DNA of 38,955 bases from Thiotrichaceae bacterium (GTDB taxonomy: Bacteria > Pseudomonadota > Gammaproteobacteria > Thiotrichales > Thiotrichaceae): contig WFWY01000143.1 in NCBI GenBank assembly GCA_015490895.1, positions 1 to 38,955 on the forward strand, read 5' to 3'. Positions 9,338 through 16,561 of this stretch are shown in pieces (the stretch's first letter is position 1; the number at the start of each line of letters is the position of its first letter). Below the pieces are notes generated by a model. It saw only the letters and a program-made list of their open reading frames with translations, had not been told where the DNA came from and made no database searches. The position numbers were made by a program, and so were the translations under genes.

Positions 9338-10741
9338 ATGAAACCTTTTTTCATTGTCATCACTTTTATGTTGATTGTTTTGCCCTGGCAGCCAGCGCTC
9401 GCATGGCGTATGGAGGCTGATAAAGTAACAATCAATGCAACAACAGGTGGTGTGATTACACGTATTAATTTTCGCCAGACTTATGCCCAGGTACCTCTGG
9501 TGTTCATATTACCCACCAACCGCGGTGCAAACCCCGCTGCACTGCGACTTGAAAATATTACAACAGCTGGTTTTGATGTCTACATGGTCGAGCCAGATGG
9601 TAACGATGGCCCCCATATTGATTTGCTTGATGTGCCCTATATTGCGATAGAACCGGGTGATTATACCCTGCTGGACGGGACGCGTTTTTACGCCGGTACG
9701 CTGGATACCCTGCGCTACCGTTCAAAGCTGCTTGGTGGTGCGAGCTGGGATTCGGTTGCGCTCACCGGCTTTACAACCACTCCCATTGTACTGGCCCAGA
9801 TTCAAACCATGAATAATGAATCAAATAACCCGCCCGCCAATGTGTCACAGCCCTGGATGACAGCGACGGTCAGTAATGTTCTGTCGAGTGGTTTTGATAT
9901 CGCACTGGAGCGTTCGGAAACCACAACAGGCACCTTGAACCAGGTTGAGACTATCGCCTATCTGGTACTGGAAAGTGGCACAAGCAACACCAGTTTTGTG
10001 GATAATCTGGCTAAGACTATTGAGCTGGAAACGATTCGCTCCGCCGATAACATTCGCGGCTGGGATAATTCAGCTACCGGTTATACGGTTTCATTTTCAA
10101 AGAGCTATCCAGATCCCATTGCGGTTGCGACCAAAAATACCCGAGACGGCGGGGATGGTGGCTGGTTTCGGCGTACGGGTATCAGTGCAGGCAGTATGGC
10201 ATTAGTGGTCGATGAAGATATCGCCACAGACAGTGAGCGTAGCCATACGACAGAAGTTGCGGGGGTGCTGGTTTTTTCAGAGCCTTTTGATTTGAACCTG
10301 GCCTTGCCGGAAATTAACCTCAAAAAAACGTCAACAGTCGTTTTTGACCCTTCCAACGATATTTCCAATCCCAAGCGTATTCCAGGTTCCATTGTAGAGT
10401 TTAATATAGAAGCACTGAATACAGGTGAGGGGACGACAGACCCTGACAAGCTATACATCACAGATACCATCCCGGCCAATTTAAAGCTCTGTGTGCAGGA
10501 TATTAATGTTTGCCGGGCGCCCCGCTTTGAGGATAGTGATGCCGATAGCGGGCTAACGCTCAATGTATTTGAATATTCGAATGATGATGGGCAAACTTTT
10601 ACCTATTCACCCACAGCAGATGCACAGGGGTATGATACTGCCGTAACGACCCTGCGGATGAAACTCAATGGCCGCTTTAGCGCTAATAATGGCAGCAACT
10701 CTCCGGATTTTAACCTGTATCTGCAAATGGGTGTGTTGTAG
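9338..10741 (+). CDS. Secreted protein with H-type-lectin-like repeats and a DUF11-like domain
   Basis: This 467-residue protein has a clear Sec signal peptide (MKPFFIVITFMLIVLPWQPALA). Three related beta-rich segments follow, at roughly residues 23-115, 120-225 and 230-325. Each has the pattern of an aromatic residue, then P-x-V, then GF-x-V, and segments 2 and 3 end in E-x-(I/V)-A-(Y/G). This resembles H-type lectin folds. The C-terminal part (about 335-430) reads PGSIVEFNIEALNTGEGTTD then ITDTIPANL, the pattern of DUF11/surface-repeat domains. A surface or extracellular carbohydrate-binding role is inferred. There is no sorting signal or C-terminal anchor. It is divergent from pbpC and has no obvious operon partner. 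Confidence 0.75.
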   Translation: MKPFFIVITFMLIVLPWQPALAWRMEADKVTINATTGGVITRINFRQTYAQVPLVFILPTNRGANPAALRLENITTAGFDVYMVEPDGNDGPHIDLLDVPYIAIEPGDYTLLDGTRFYAGTLDTLRYRSKLLGGASWDSVALTGFTTTPIVLAQIQTMNNESNNPPANVSQPWMTATVSNVLSSGFDIALERSETTTGTLNQVETIAYLVLESGTSNTSFVDNLAKTIELETIRSADNIRGWDNSATGYTVSFSKSYPDPIAVATKNTRDGGDGGWFRRTGISAGSMALVVDEDIATDSERSHTTEVAGVLVFSEPFDLNLALPEINLKKTSTVVFDPSNDISNPKRIPGSIVEFNIEALNTGEGTTDPDKLYITDTIPANLKLCVQDINVCRAPRFEDSDADSGLTLNVFEYSNDDGQTFTYSPTADAQGYDTAVTTLRMKLNGRFSANNGSNSPDFNLYLQMGVL

Positions 10742-11144
10742 TTCTGGTGTGTTTCAAGGTCGCGGGTTGAACCTGACAGAGGGAGTTTCAAGGCGGCTCA
10801 ATGTTTTTTTTGGAAAGGGATTTTTACGGCCTCTGATGCCCTTAGACAGCGGAGATGGTAAGTTGTTGGTTGTTAGGGTGCTGTGAATACATCCCGGTCT
10901 GCGGCAGCATCCCTGCTGCCGAAGCCCAAATAATCAACAAATTACCACCTTGCATGTCATTACGCTAAGTAAGTTAATTACTCGGTAACTTATCAGTGCA
11001 TCTAACTTCTGGTTCAGGACACTCGGCTTTAGCCACGGTACACTGGCACGACTAAAGTCGCAGGTTATAGAGGATGCACCGCGATGTGTATCGAGGTTAT
11101 CCATTGCGACATAACTGCTGTTTGCCTGATCCAGAAAGTTCCAG
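10742..11144. other. Non-coding stretch with hairpins between two convergent genes
   Basis: No credible gene is present. At 10902-10921 there is a perfect 8-bp stem with a four-base loop (CGGCAGCA-tccc-TGCTGCCG) without a T tract; it could end transcription of the secreted-protein gene or be a REP-like unit. Further on are the first of two ~75-bp repeats (10973-11045) and two short palindromes, GGCTTTAGCC at 11025-11034 and CGACTAAAGTCG at 11049-11060. Confidence 0.5.
10973..11045 (+). repeat. Direct repeat copy 1 flanking the carbonic anhydrase gene
   Basis: This segment shares blocks GGTAACT, TCAGTGCAT, TAACTTCTGGTTCAG and CGGCTTTAGC in the same order and spacing with 12411-12492. The two copies bracket the delta carbonic anhydrase gene and its upstream region. 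The short palindromes next to it recall the subterminal hairpins of IS200/IS605-type elements, but no transposase is present, so that link is only a suggestion. Confidence 0.6.
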
Positions 11145-11996
11145 TTAGTTTGATAAAAGGTTCGGGTTTATTACTAAGTTTCTTACCCCGTGACCATGAT
11201 CTTCATTAAAAACATTTCCTTTACACCATTCACCCACAGTATTGATGTTTACTTTTAATACTTTAGGGCGAACACTCCATGAAACCTGGAGCGGTGAAGC
11301 TATTTCGTTGTAGCCAGGCCCTGTTGTTGACCCCTCATAGCGTACTGGTGTACCTGTATTATCGGGTATATTCAAGGCTTGATGAAAACCATTCTTCTTA
11401 CCATGTTCTACAAGTGTTTTAAAATCTAAAGCGCTATCATCATTGGTTACTACATAGACTTGAGCTTCAACACGAAGCTGGGGATTTTTTATTGACTCGC
11501 TCAGACATGCGCCCAATGTGGGTCCAGGTTTTACTTTTGCAGTGGAGTGTACATAATGCACCTCAATAGTATCACCAGACTGAAGAGAGCCATGATCACT
11601 TGCACATATCTCTTGCTTTACAGGAGTTAGCTCCGCCTCACTCAACGTTCCTGCATATTTAAAACCGCTGTTGTAACCTTTTCCATCTCCGTTACCAGCA
11701 TATTTTACAAACTCTCCACCTTTATGCTCTGCATTTTTATGAAAATGTATGTTACATAAATTCATTTCTGCATAGGGCGGTGCGCTATTGAACTCAAGGG
11801 TATTATCCCCCTCTATAATATCTATATCTCTCGGGGATTGAGGTCCAAAACCTTTATCTTCTGTAGTTTTTGCAAGTGTTGCGCGTTGCTGGGCGATTAC
11901 TTCATCAGAGACAGCCTCTGTATGTCCAGTGCTACTTTTAGCGTAAACTTGTGTTCCCAGAGTGAGCAGCATTGGGATTATTAACAGTTTTTTCAT
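11145..11996 (-). CDS. Delta-class carbonic anhydrase, periplasmic
   Basis: This enzyme would interconvert CO2 and bicarbonate in the periplasm. A Sec signal peptide ends near residue 19 (MKKLLIIPMLLTLGTQVYA). The core motif NLCNIHFHKNAEHKGGEF places His84 and His86 as likely zinc ligands, with Glu90 and His91 nearby. A downstream segment DTIEVHYVHST (His147 and His150) supplies the expected third ligand. This pattern matches the delta carbonic anhydrases first described in diatoms and later found in bacteria. Cys81, Cys131, Cys164 and a Cys near 258 could form disulfides. A ribosome-binding site (AAAGGAAA) lies before the ATG. The gene is AT-rich relative to its neighbours and sits between related repeats, consistent with acquisition by transfer. 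It has no operon partner. Confidence 0.8.
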   Translation of the reverse strand: MKKLLIIPMLLTLGTQVYAKSSTGHTEAVSDEVIAQQRATLAKTTEDKGFGPQSPRDIDIIEGDNTLEFNSAPPYAEMNLCNIHFHKNAEHKGGEFVKYAGNGDGKGYNSGFKYAGTLSEAELTPVKQEICASDHGSLQSGDTIEVHYVHSTAKVKPGPTLGACLSESIKNPQLRVEAQVYVVTNDDSALDFKTLVEHGKKNGFHQALNIPDNTGTPVRYEGSTTGPGYNEIASPLQVSWSVRPKVLKVNINTVGEWCKGNVFNEDHGHGVRNLVINPNLLSN

Positions 11997-12055
11997 ATTT
12001 TTCCTTTAGTGGTTTTCATATTTCAGGTTTGTTCATTAAGCATTAATAAGAACTT

Positions 12056-12229
12056 CTAAGAACTTCAGGAGCTCCTGGTTCTATCTAGCTGAATTTCCTG
12101 CGAGATACAATTCATCAGTTTTTAACCTGGAAAATTCATAAATTATGCTCCATCTCGCTTTTCTATTGATTCCACAAGGGATATCTCAGCCTCAGGAAAA
12201 CGATAGGAGCTTGACCAGAAGTTCCTTGG
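12056..12229 (-). repeat. Full-length diverged copy of the MITE-like element (inverted)
   Basis: Reading this strand gives, in order, CTAAG...AGGAGCTCCTGGTT, GAATTTCCTGCGAGAT, ATTCATCAGTTTTT, TCTATTGATT and TCAGCCTCAGGAAAACGAT, then GAGCTTGACCAGAAGTTCCT. These match the reverse complement of the 14434-14600 copy block by block at the same spacing. The length is about 174 bp. The left boundary is uncertain by about 10 bases because a 10-bp tandem duplication (AAGAACTTC, 12048-12067) lies there. The copy sits just upstream of the carbonic anhydrase gene and could carry part of its promoter region. Confidence 0.65.
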
Positions 12230-12410
12230 GGAAGGATTACATACGCATTTCCACTAAGCAAGAAGAATTAAGTGAATCGAAGTCTCAGTTTTTACGAAGC
12301 ATTGCTTTGTTTGTCATACGCATAACGCATTGAAAAATAATACAATAACACACTGTTAGCCTCTTTTTTGTCATTATTCATATATCAGGGCTGTTCAATG
12401 CTATTTATCA

Positions 12411-12492
12411 GTCAATTATCCGGTAACTGTTCAGTGCATTTAACTTCTGGTTCAGAACGTGCGGCTTTAGCGTGTACTAAACGGTACAGTGG
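12411..12492 (+). repeat. Direct repeat copy 2 flanking the carbonic anhydrase gene
   Basis: This is the second copy of the segment at 10973-11045, with the same order of blocks GGTAACT, TCAGTGCAT, TAACTTCTGGTTCAG and GGCTTTAGC. About 9 extra bases precede the final CGGTACA block. Together with the first copy it frames an AT-rich 1.4-kb island. The rest of the 11997-12572 gap contains no gene I can support. Confidence 0.6.
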
Positions 12493-12572
12493 TGGCGCAC
12501 TGGGCGAGATTGATACGTGTGACAATCACGTAAACAGGATAAAGGCCACTGAAAATCGGTGTTTTCGACTTA

Positions 12573-12995
12573 TCAAGTTGTTCCTGTTACGGTCACCGTC
12601 AATTTTCTGGTAAAAGCAGAGGTTCGGTGTTCCCAGAGAAATAGCCCTTGCCAGGTACCCATCGACGAGCGCCCGCGGCTGACGGGGAGAGTGATTTCGG
12701 TTTGTGTGAGCACGCTTCTGATATGCCCGGACATATCGTCGATTCCTTCCAGAGTATGCCGGTAGTGTGGATCACCGTCCGGCACCAGCCGTGCAAAAAT
12801 GGTTTCCAGGTCATGCCGGACATCCGGATCAGCGTTTTCAGTGATAATTAAGGAAGCGCTGGTATGGTGAATAAAAACATGGCACAAACCAGTGCTAATG
12901 CCACTGTTCTGGATGAGGGCATCCACCTGCCGGGTAATATCATAGGTATTCCTGCCGGTGGTAGAAATTAGCAATGTGTCCTGGTGAATCTGCAT
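12573..12995 (-). CDS. yjbQ: YjbQ family protein (secondary thiamine-phosphate synthase activity)
   Basis: This 140-residue protein has the full UPF0047/YjbQ signature. It contains GLCHVFIHHTSASLIITENAD with conserved His and Ser-Ala-Ser, DVRHDLETIFARL, YRHTLEGIDDMSGHIRSVL and the C-terminal GTWQGLFLWEHR. Family members fold as a barrel and have weak thiamine-phosphate synthase activity; the physiological role is unsettled. GGGGAA lies 8 bases before the ATG. It is divergent from ispG with only about 41 bases between the start codons, so the two promoters must overlap or extend into the opposite gene. Confidence 0.93.
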   Translation of the reverse strand: MQIHQDTLLISTTGRNTYDITRQVDALIQNSGISTGLCHVFIHHTSASLIITENADPDVRHDLETIFARLVPDGDPHYRHTLEGIDDMSGHIRSVLTQTEITLPVSRGRSSMGTWQGLFLWEHRTSAFTRKLTVTVTGTT

Positions 12996-13036
12996 GGTAG
13001 TATTCCCCGGTTTTGTATGAGCTGACGATAATATAT

Positions 13037-14272
13037 ATGACGAATTCGATCAAACGCCGTCACACGGTTAGTGTAAAAGTAGGCCACGTTATGGTGGGCA
13101 GTGAACACCCTGTCGTCGTGCAATCCATGACGAATACGGATACAGAAGACGTGGTGCGAACTACAAGGCAAATAGCGGAGCTGGTAGCAGCAGGCTCTGA
13201 GCTGGTGCGTATCACTGTGAATACCCGCGCCGCAGCAGGTGCCGTTGCGGAAATCCGTGAGCGGCTGGACAAGATGCAGTGTAATGTTCCCCTGATTGGT
13301 GACTTTCATTTTAACGGCCACAAGCTGCTCGCGGCACATCCTGAGTGTGCGGCGTCACTGGCTAAATACCGTATTAATCCCGGCAATGTTGGCAAGGGCA
13401 AACGCCGTGATGAACAGTTCGCAAAAATGATTGATTATGCTTGCCGGTATGAAAAGCCTGTTCGTATCGGTGTGAACTGGGGTTCACTAGATCAGGAATT
13501 ACTGGCGAAAAGGCTGGATGAAAATTCGCAGCGCACCGAACCACTGGGTATTGAACAGGTGATGCATGATGCCCTGATAGAGTCCGCCCTGTCCAGTGCA
13601 GCCAAAGCTGAGGAGTATGGCCTGTCACATGATCGTATTATGATTTCATGTAAATTAAGCGGTGTCCGTGACTTGATTCGTACCTACCGGGATCTGGCTG
13701 GGCAGTGTGACTATCCGCTGCATCTGGGGTTGACAGAAGCGGGTATGGGAAGCAAAGGCATTGTAGCCTCCACGGCGGCATTATCGGTTCTGTTACTGGA
13801 AGGTATTGGTGATACTATTCGTATCTCGTTGACACCCGAACCGGGTGCAGATAGAGAAAAAGAGGTTATCGTGGGGCAGGAAATTCTGCAAACACTGGGG
13901 TTACGCTCCTTTGCCCCGCAAGTAGTCGCCTGCCCTGGTTGTGGGCGTACATCGAGCGAATATTTTCAGGTGCTGGCAGAGGATATTCAGCACTATCTAC
14001 GAGACCAGATGCCGGTCTGGAGACAACAATACCCGGGTGTTGAAAGCATGTCCGTTGCCGTGATGGGTTGTGTGGTTAATGGCCCGGGTGAAAGTAAGCA
14101 TGCTAATATCGGTATCAGTTTGCCGGGTAATGGGGAAAGACCCGTTGCCCCGGTATATGAAGATGGTAAAAAAACGGTAACCTTGCGGGGCGATCATATC
14201 GGTACCGATTTTAAGCAAATGGTTAATGACTATGTTCAGCGTTCTTATGGTGATGGTGATGGTGGTGGATAA
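13037..14272 (+). CDS. ispG: 4-hydroxy-3-methylbut-2-enyl diphosphate synthase (IspG/GcpE)
   Basis: This is a [4Fe-4S] enzyme of the MEP isoprenoid pathway, converting methylerythritol cyclodiphosphate to HMBPP. The 411-residue product starts at ATG 13037; a TTG at 13013 is also in frame but less likely. It has the TIM-barrel start [21 protein letters not shown], then [28 protein letters not shown] and [11 protein letters not shown]. The cluster ligands are in [12 protein letters not shown] near residue 299 and [20 protein letters not shown]. The N- and C-terminal domains are complete. The last residues are a Gly/Asp-rich tail encoded by a GATGGT-type simple repeat. It is monocistronic. Confidence 0.97.
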   Translation: MTNSIKRRHTVSVKVGHVMVGSEHPVVVQSMTNTDTEDVVRTTRQIAELVAAGSELVRITVNTRAAAGAVAEIRERLDKMQCNVPLIGDFHFNGHKLLAAHPECAASLAKYRINPGNVGKGKRRDEQFAKMIDYACRYEKPVRIGVNWGSLDQELLAKRLDENSQRTEPLGIEQVMHDALIESALSSAAKAEEYGLSHDRIMISCKLSGVRDLIRTYRDLAGQCDYPLHLGLTEAGMGSKGIVASTAALSVLLLEGIGDTIRISLTPEPGADREKEVIVGQEILQTLGLRSFAPQVVACPGCGRTSSEYFQVLAEDIQHYLRDQMPVWRQQYPGVESMSVAVMGCVVNGPGESKHANIGISLPGNGERPVAPVYEDGKKTVTLRGDHIGTDFKQMVNDYVQRSYGDGDGGG

Positions 14273-14414
14273 CTGCACAGTTTTCAAAGTCCACCTTCGG
14301 TTAATATAAACAGCCTCGAAGCAAAATTCCAAAGAAAACGCAATAAATTTTATTAATAGCTGTAATAATTAACAGGTATAGATATCCTGCAGGAATGCTA
14401 CAGTGTCTGTTCGA

Positions 14415-14437
14415 CGCTTGGTTCAGAGGCTCCTTAG
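14415..14437 (+). repeat. Right-end fragment of the MITE-like element
   Basis: CGCTTGGTTCAGAGGCTCC followed by TTAG matches the right terminus of the element (GACTTAATCAGAGGCTCC, TTAG). It abuts and shares TTAG with the left terminus of the near-complete copy that starts at 14434. It looks like the residue of an older copy next to a younger one. Confidence 0.5.
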
Positions 14438-14600
14438 GGAGACTCTGATCAAGTCTCAATCGTTTTCCTGAGGCTGAAATATCGCCATTTTTTCGCTATA
14501 AAAGTGACCAATAGAATGACTATTGCTGACTTTTCTATCAAAAAACTGACGAATTTCATCTCACAGGAAATTCGACCGGACTTAATCAGAGGCTCCTTAG
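14434..14600 (+). repeat. Near-complete MITE-like element with terminal inverted repeats
   Basis: The left end (14434-14455) and the right end (14579-14600) are inverted repeats matching at 18 of 22 positions, with core CTCTGAT-AAGTC. The interior contains CGTTTTCCTGAGGCTGAAAT, a run of T, AAAAGTGACCAATAGAATGA and GAATTTCATCTCACAGGAAA. Its right 101 bp match 31953-32053 with only six differences. No transposase is encoded; short open frames across it are not similar to a protein I know. It is the reference copy for the family in this window. Confidence 0.75.
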
Positions 14601-14847
14601 GAATAGGACGTTTTTTTCTGATGAGCGAGATTCTATTACCGTTTTCCGTTTTTATATACAGGAGACTGTCCAGGAATGGAGAAGCTACTGCAAATCTCAT
14701 GAGCATCGTAATCTGAACTTATTGAAATTGTAAAATGGCGACCGCTATTTACCATTCCAATAATTTCACTTCAGGATGCTTCTGTGTTTTTCGTGACGCT
14801 TGCTGTTTCTGGACAGACTCCCGGCGGTCTGTTTTGTAGGGGAGCAT
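14601..14847. other. Intergenic sequence after the repeat element
   Basis: This is about 250 bases upstream of the unknown gene at 14848. It contains a weak palindrome (AATGG...CCATT around 14733-14757) flanked by GAAATT and AATTTC. I see no gene in it. It presumably contains the promoter of the downstream gene. Confidence 0.35.
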
Positions 14848-15420
14848 ATGAGAGTGGGTAAATACGTTTATAGCAAACACAATCTGGTTTTGTATATCAA
14901 TCCAGGGTTCGTTGCGTCTGGGCAGAACGGGAGCCCCCCCCATTTTAGTGCACCCACTTCCAGCAAGATGGATGAGTTTCTGGATATCAGCTACGAACAG
15001 CTGAGTCAGCTGACAAATCAGGGTATGCAAGCCGATACGATCTATGTGTGTGACATGACAGGCAGATCCTGCTACGGGCCACTGGAATATATAGAGTTGA
15101 GTCAGTCACTGGATACGATTCGGGTTAGCGTCGAAGTCAACTTCAGAATGTCGGAATGGAAGGCACAGATGAGCCTGTTATCCTTTGTCGGTTCCCTCAG
15201 AAAAGGGGTGCAGCAGAGCTGCGGGATTAGCTCCCGGCAGGAAAAACTGTTTGATGAAGATTTGTTGCATATCAAGTTCAAATTGCTGGCATCCTATCAG
15301 CAGGATATAGCTTCTATCATGCAGCGCTTTTCCAGAAAACTACAAAAACTCCACAGGGATATTCTGGTGAAATACGCTGAAGACCGATTATCACTGTCGG
15401 CACTTCAGCACCGCTCCTGA
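14848..15420 (+). CDS. Hypothetical protein, unknown function
   Basis: The 190-residue product is read from ATG 14848, which is preceded by AGGGGAG, although only 3 bases separate them. An in-frame TTG at 14800 would add 16 residues. I do not recognise a domain. The protein has no signal peptide or membrane segment. The first half is mixed beta/loop (VGKYVYSKHNLVLYINPGF). The second half, from about residue 115, looks helical and amphipathic, with many Gln, Leu and basic residues (LLASYQQDIASIMQRFSRKL). It lies between element copies and the desulfhydrase gene, on the same strand as the latter. Confidence 0.6.
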   Translation: MRVGKYVYSKHNLVLYINPGFVASGQNGSPPHFSAPTSSKMDEFLDISYEQLSQLTNQGMQADTIYVCDMTGRSCYGPLEYIELSQSLDTIRVSVEVNFRMSEWKAQMSLLSFVGSLRKGVQQSCGISSRQEKLFDEDLLHIKFKLLASYQQDIASIMQRFSRKLQKLHRDILVKYAEDRLSLSALQHRS

Positions 15421-15544
15421 ACGCACATACCGAATCGCTGGCAGTGGTTTGCCAGGCTGTTCATTCATTTCTCTAGCGCTCCCGCTTTTTCTTTTTCCGG
15501 ATCTTTTTGCGACCCGCTCACCCGTTCTATGGTATTTTTCGGTG

Positions 15545-16561
15545 ATGATGCATGCTGACTTTATTCTTCAAGCCCCAAACGTTGAGTGGATACAGCATAC
15601 ACCTGTTCACTCCCCTGATTTGACGATAAGTCTGCTTGATATCAGCGCAATGCACCCACTTGCCAGTGGTAACAAATTATTTAAGCTGGCGCTTAACCTG
15701 GAGGATGCGCGGCAACAGGGGTATACCCGGATTGTCAGTTTTGGCGGTGCATTTTCCAATCATATTTATTCCCTCGCAGCCTATGCTGCTGCCAGCGGTT
15801 TGAACAGTGTCGGTATTATTCGGGGTGAACCCGCTTATGCTTCGAATCCCACACTCCGTGCGGCTCGTCAATGGGGCATGCAACTCGTTTTTGTTGACCG
15901 GCAAACCTATCGTTTGCGACACGCTGTGAGTTATCAGCAGCAACTGGCCAGACAGTACCCCCATGCCCTGATTATTCCTGAAGGTGGCAGCAATGAACGG
16001 GCGCTGGAAGGTTGTCAACAGCTGGCAGCTATAGTGAATCAGCATATGACCAAACCCGTTGACAAGATTGCTGTTGCCTGTGGTACCGGTGGGACATTGG
16101 CAGGACTGGTTGCAGGGTTGCGACCCGAGCAACAGGTATGGGGGTTTACTGTTGTACGTGACCCCGGGTTGGCAAACAGGGTAGAACAGTTTTTATCTCC
16201 AGTGCCTGTACAAAGAGCCGGTTATCGACTGCTTCCGGCTGATTATGGTGGTTACGCACGTTTTGATGCCGAACACCTGGCTTTTATTCTCCAGTGGCTG
16301 GAACAGACCGGCATTCTGCTGGATCCGGTCTATACCTCGAAAATGTGCAGGCGTGTGTGGGAAATGATTAAAAGTGGAGAATTATCCGGAAGACAGCATC
16401 TTTGTCTGTTGCATACCGGCGGGTTGCAGGGCTGGTTCGGTATGCGGGAGAAGGTGATTAAACTGGCTGGCCAGTCAACCTGGCAGCGTATTGCCGCCAT
16501 GCTTTCAGCAAAGGCGAGCCAGGCGGGGATAATAAAGCGCCAACGCAACCCCACGAAATAG
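15545..16561 (+). CDS. PLP-dependent D-cysteine desulfhydrase / ACC deaminase family protein
   Basis: This is a fold-type II PLP enzyme of about 338 residues. The start is set at ATG 15545 (ATG 15548 and GTG 15542 are equivalent options); the longer frame from 15449 adds a hydrophobic stretch unlike the family. SGNKLFKL gives the Schiff-base Lys at residue 44. FGGAFSNHIYSLAAYAA follows, and ACGTGGTLAGLVAG is the phosphate-binding loop. The C-terminal LLHTGG motif is also typical. Members release ammonia plus pyruvate and H2S from D-cysteine, or open ACC; the residues visible do not decide between these. Its last 57 bases overlap the 3' end of the convergent MATE gene. Confidence 0.88.
   Translation: MMHADFILQAPNVEWIQHTPVHSPDLTISLLDISAMHPLASGNKLFKLALNLEDARQQGYTRIVSFGGAFSNHIYSLAAYAAASGLNSVGIIRGEPAYASNPTLRAARQWGMQLVFVDRQTYRLRHAVSYQQQLARQYPHALIIPEGGSNERALEGCQQLAAIVNQHMTKPVDKIAVACGTGGTLAGLVAGLRPEQQVWGFTVVRDPGLANRVEQFLSPVPVQRAGYRLLPADYGGYARFDAEHLAFILQWLEQTGILLDPVYTSKMCRRVWEMIKSGELSGRQHLCLLHTGGLQGWFGMREKVIKLAGQSTWQRIAAMLSAKASQAGIIKRQRNPTK

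Noticed and set aside
12145-12333. A 62-codon plus-strand frame upstream of the carbonic anhydrase
   Set aside because: The first half is element sequence in the 12056-12229 copy, and the rest has no protein-like character.
14251-14272. GATGGT simple repeat at the ispG 3' end as a phase-variable tract
   Set aside because: Only a few imperfect units, in frame and at the non-essential C-terminal tail; too short to suggest slippage control.
14504-14716. A 70-codon frame starting MTNRMTIADFSIKKLTNF
   Set aside because: The N-terminal part recurs at 31957 because the DNA repeat recurs, and the downstream parts are unrelated. It could be a transposase N-terminal relic, but nothing supports a gene.
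15449-15544. N-terminal extension of the PLP enzyme with a hydrophobic stretch that looks like a signal peptide
   Set aside because: The enzyme family is cytoplasmic and the conserved region starts soon after ATG 15545; the extension lacks a normal signal-peptide layout.
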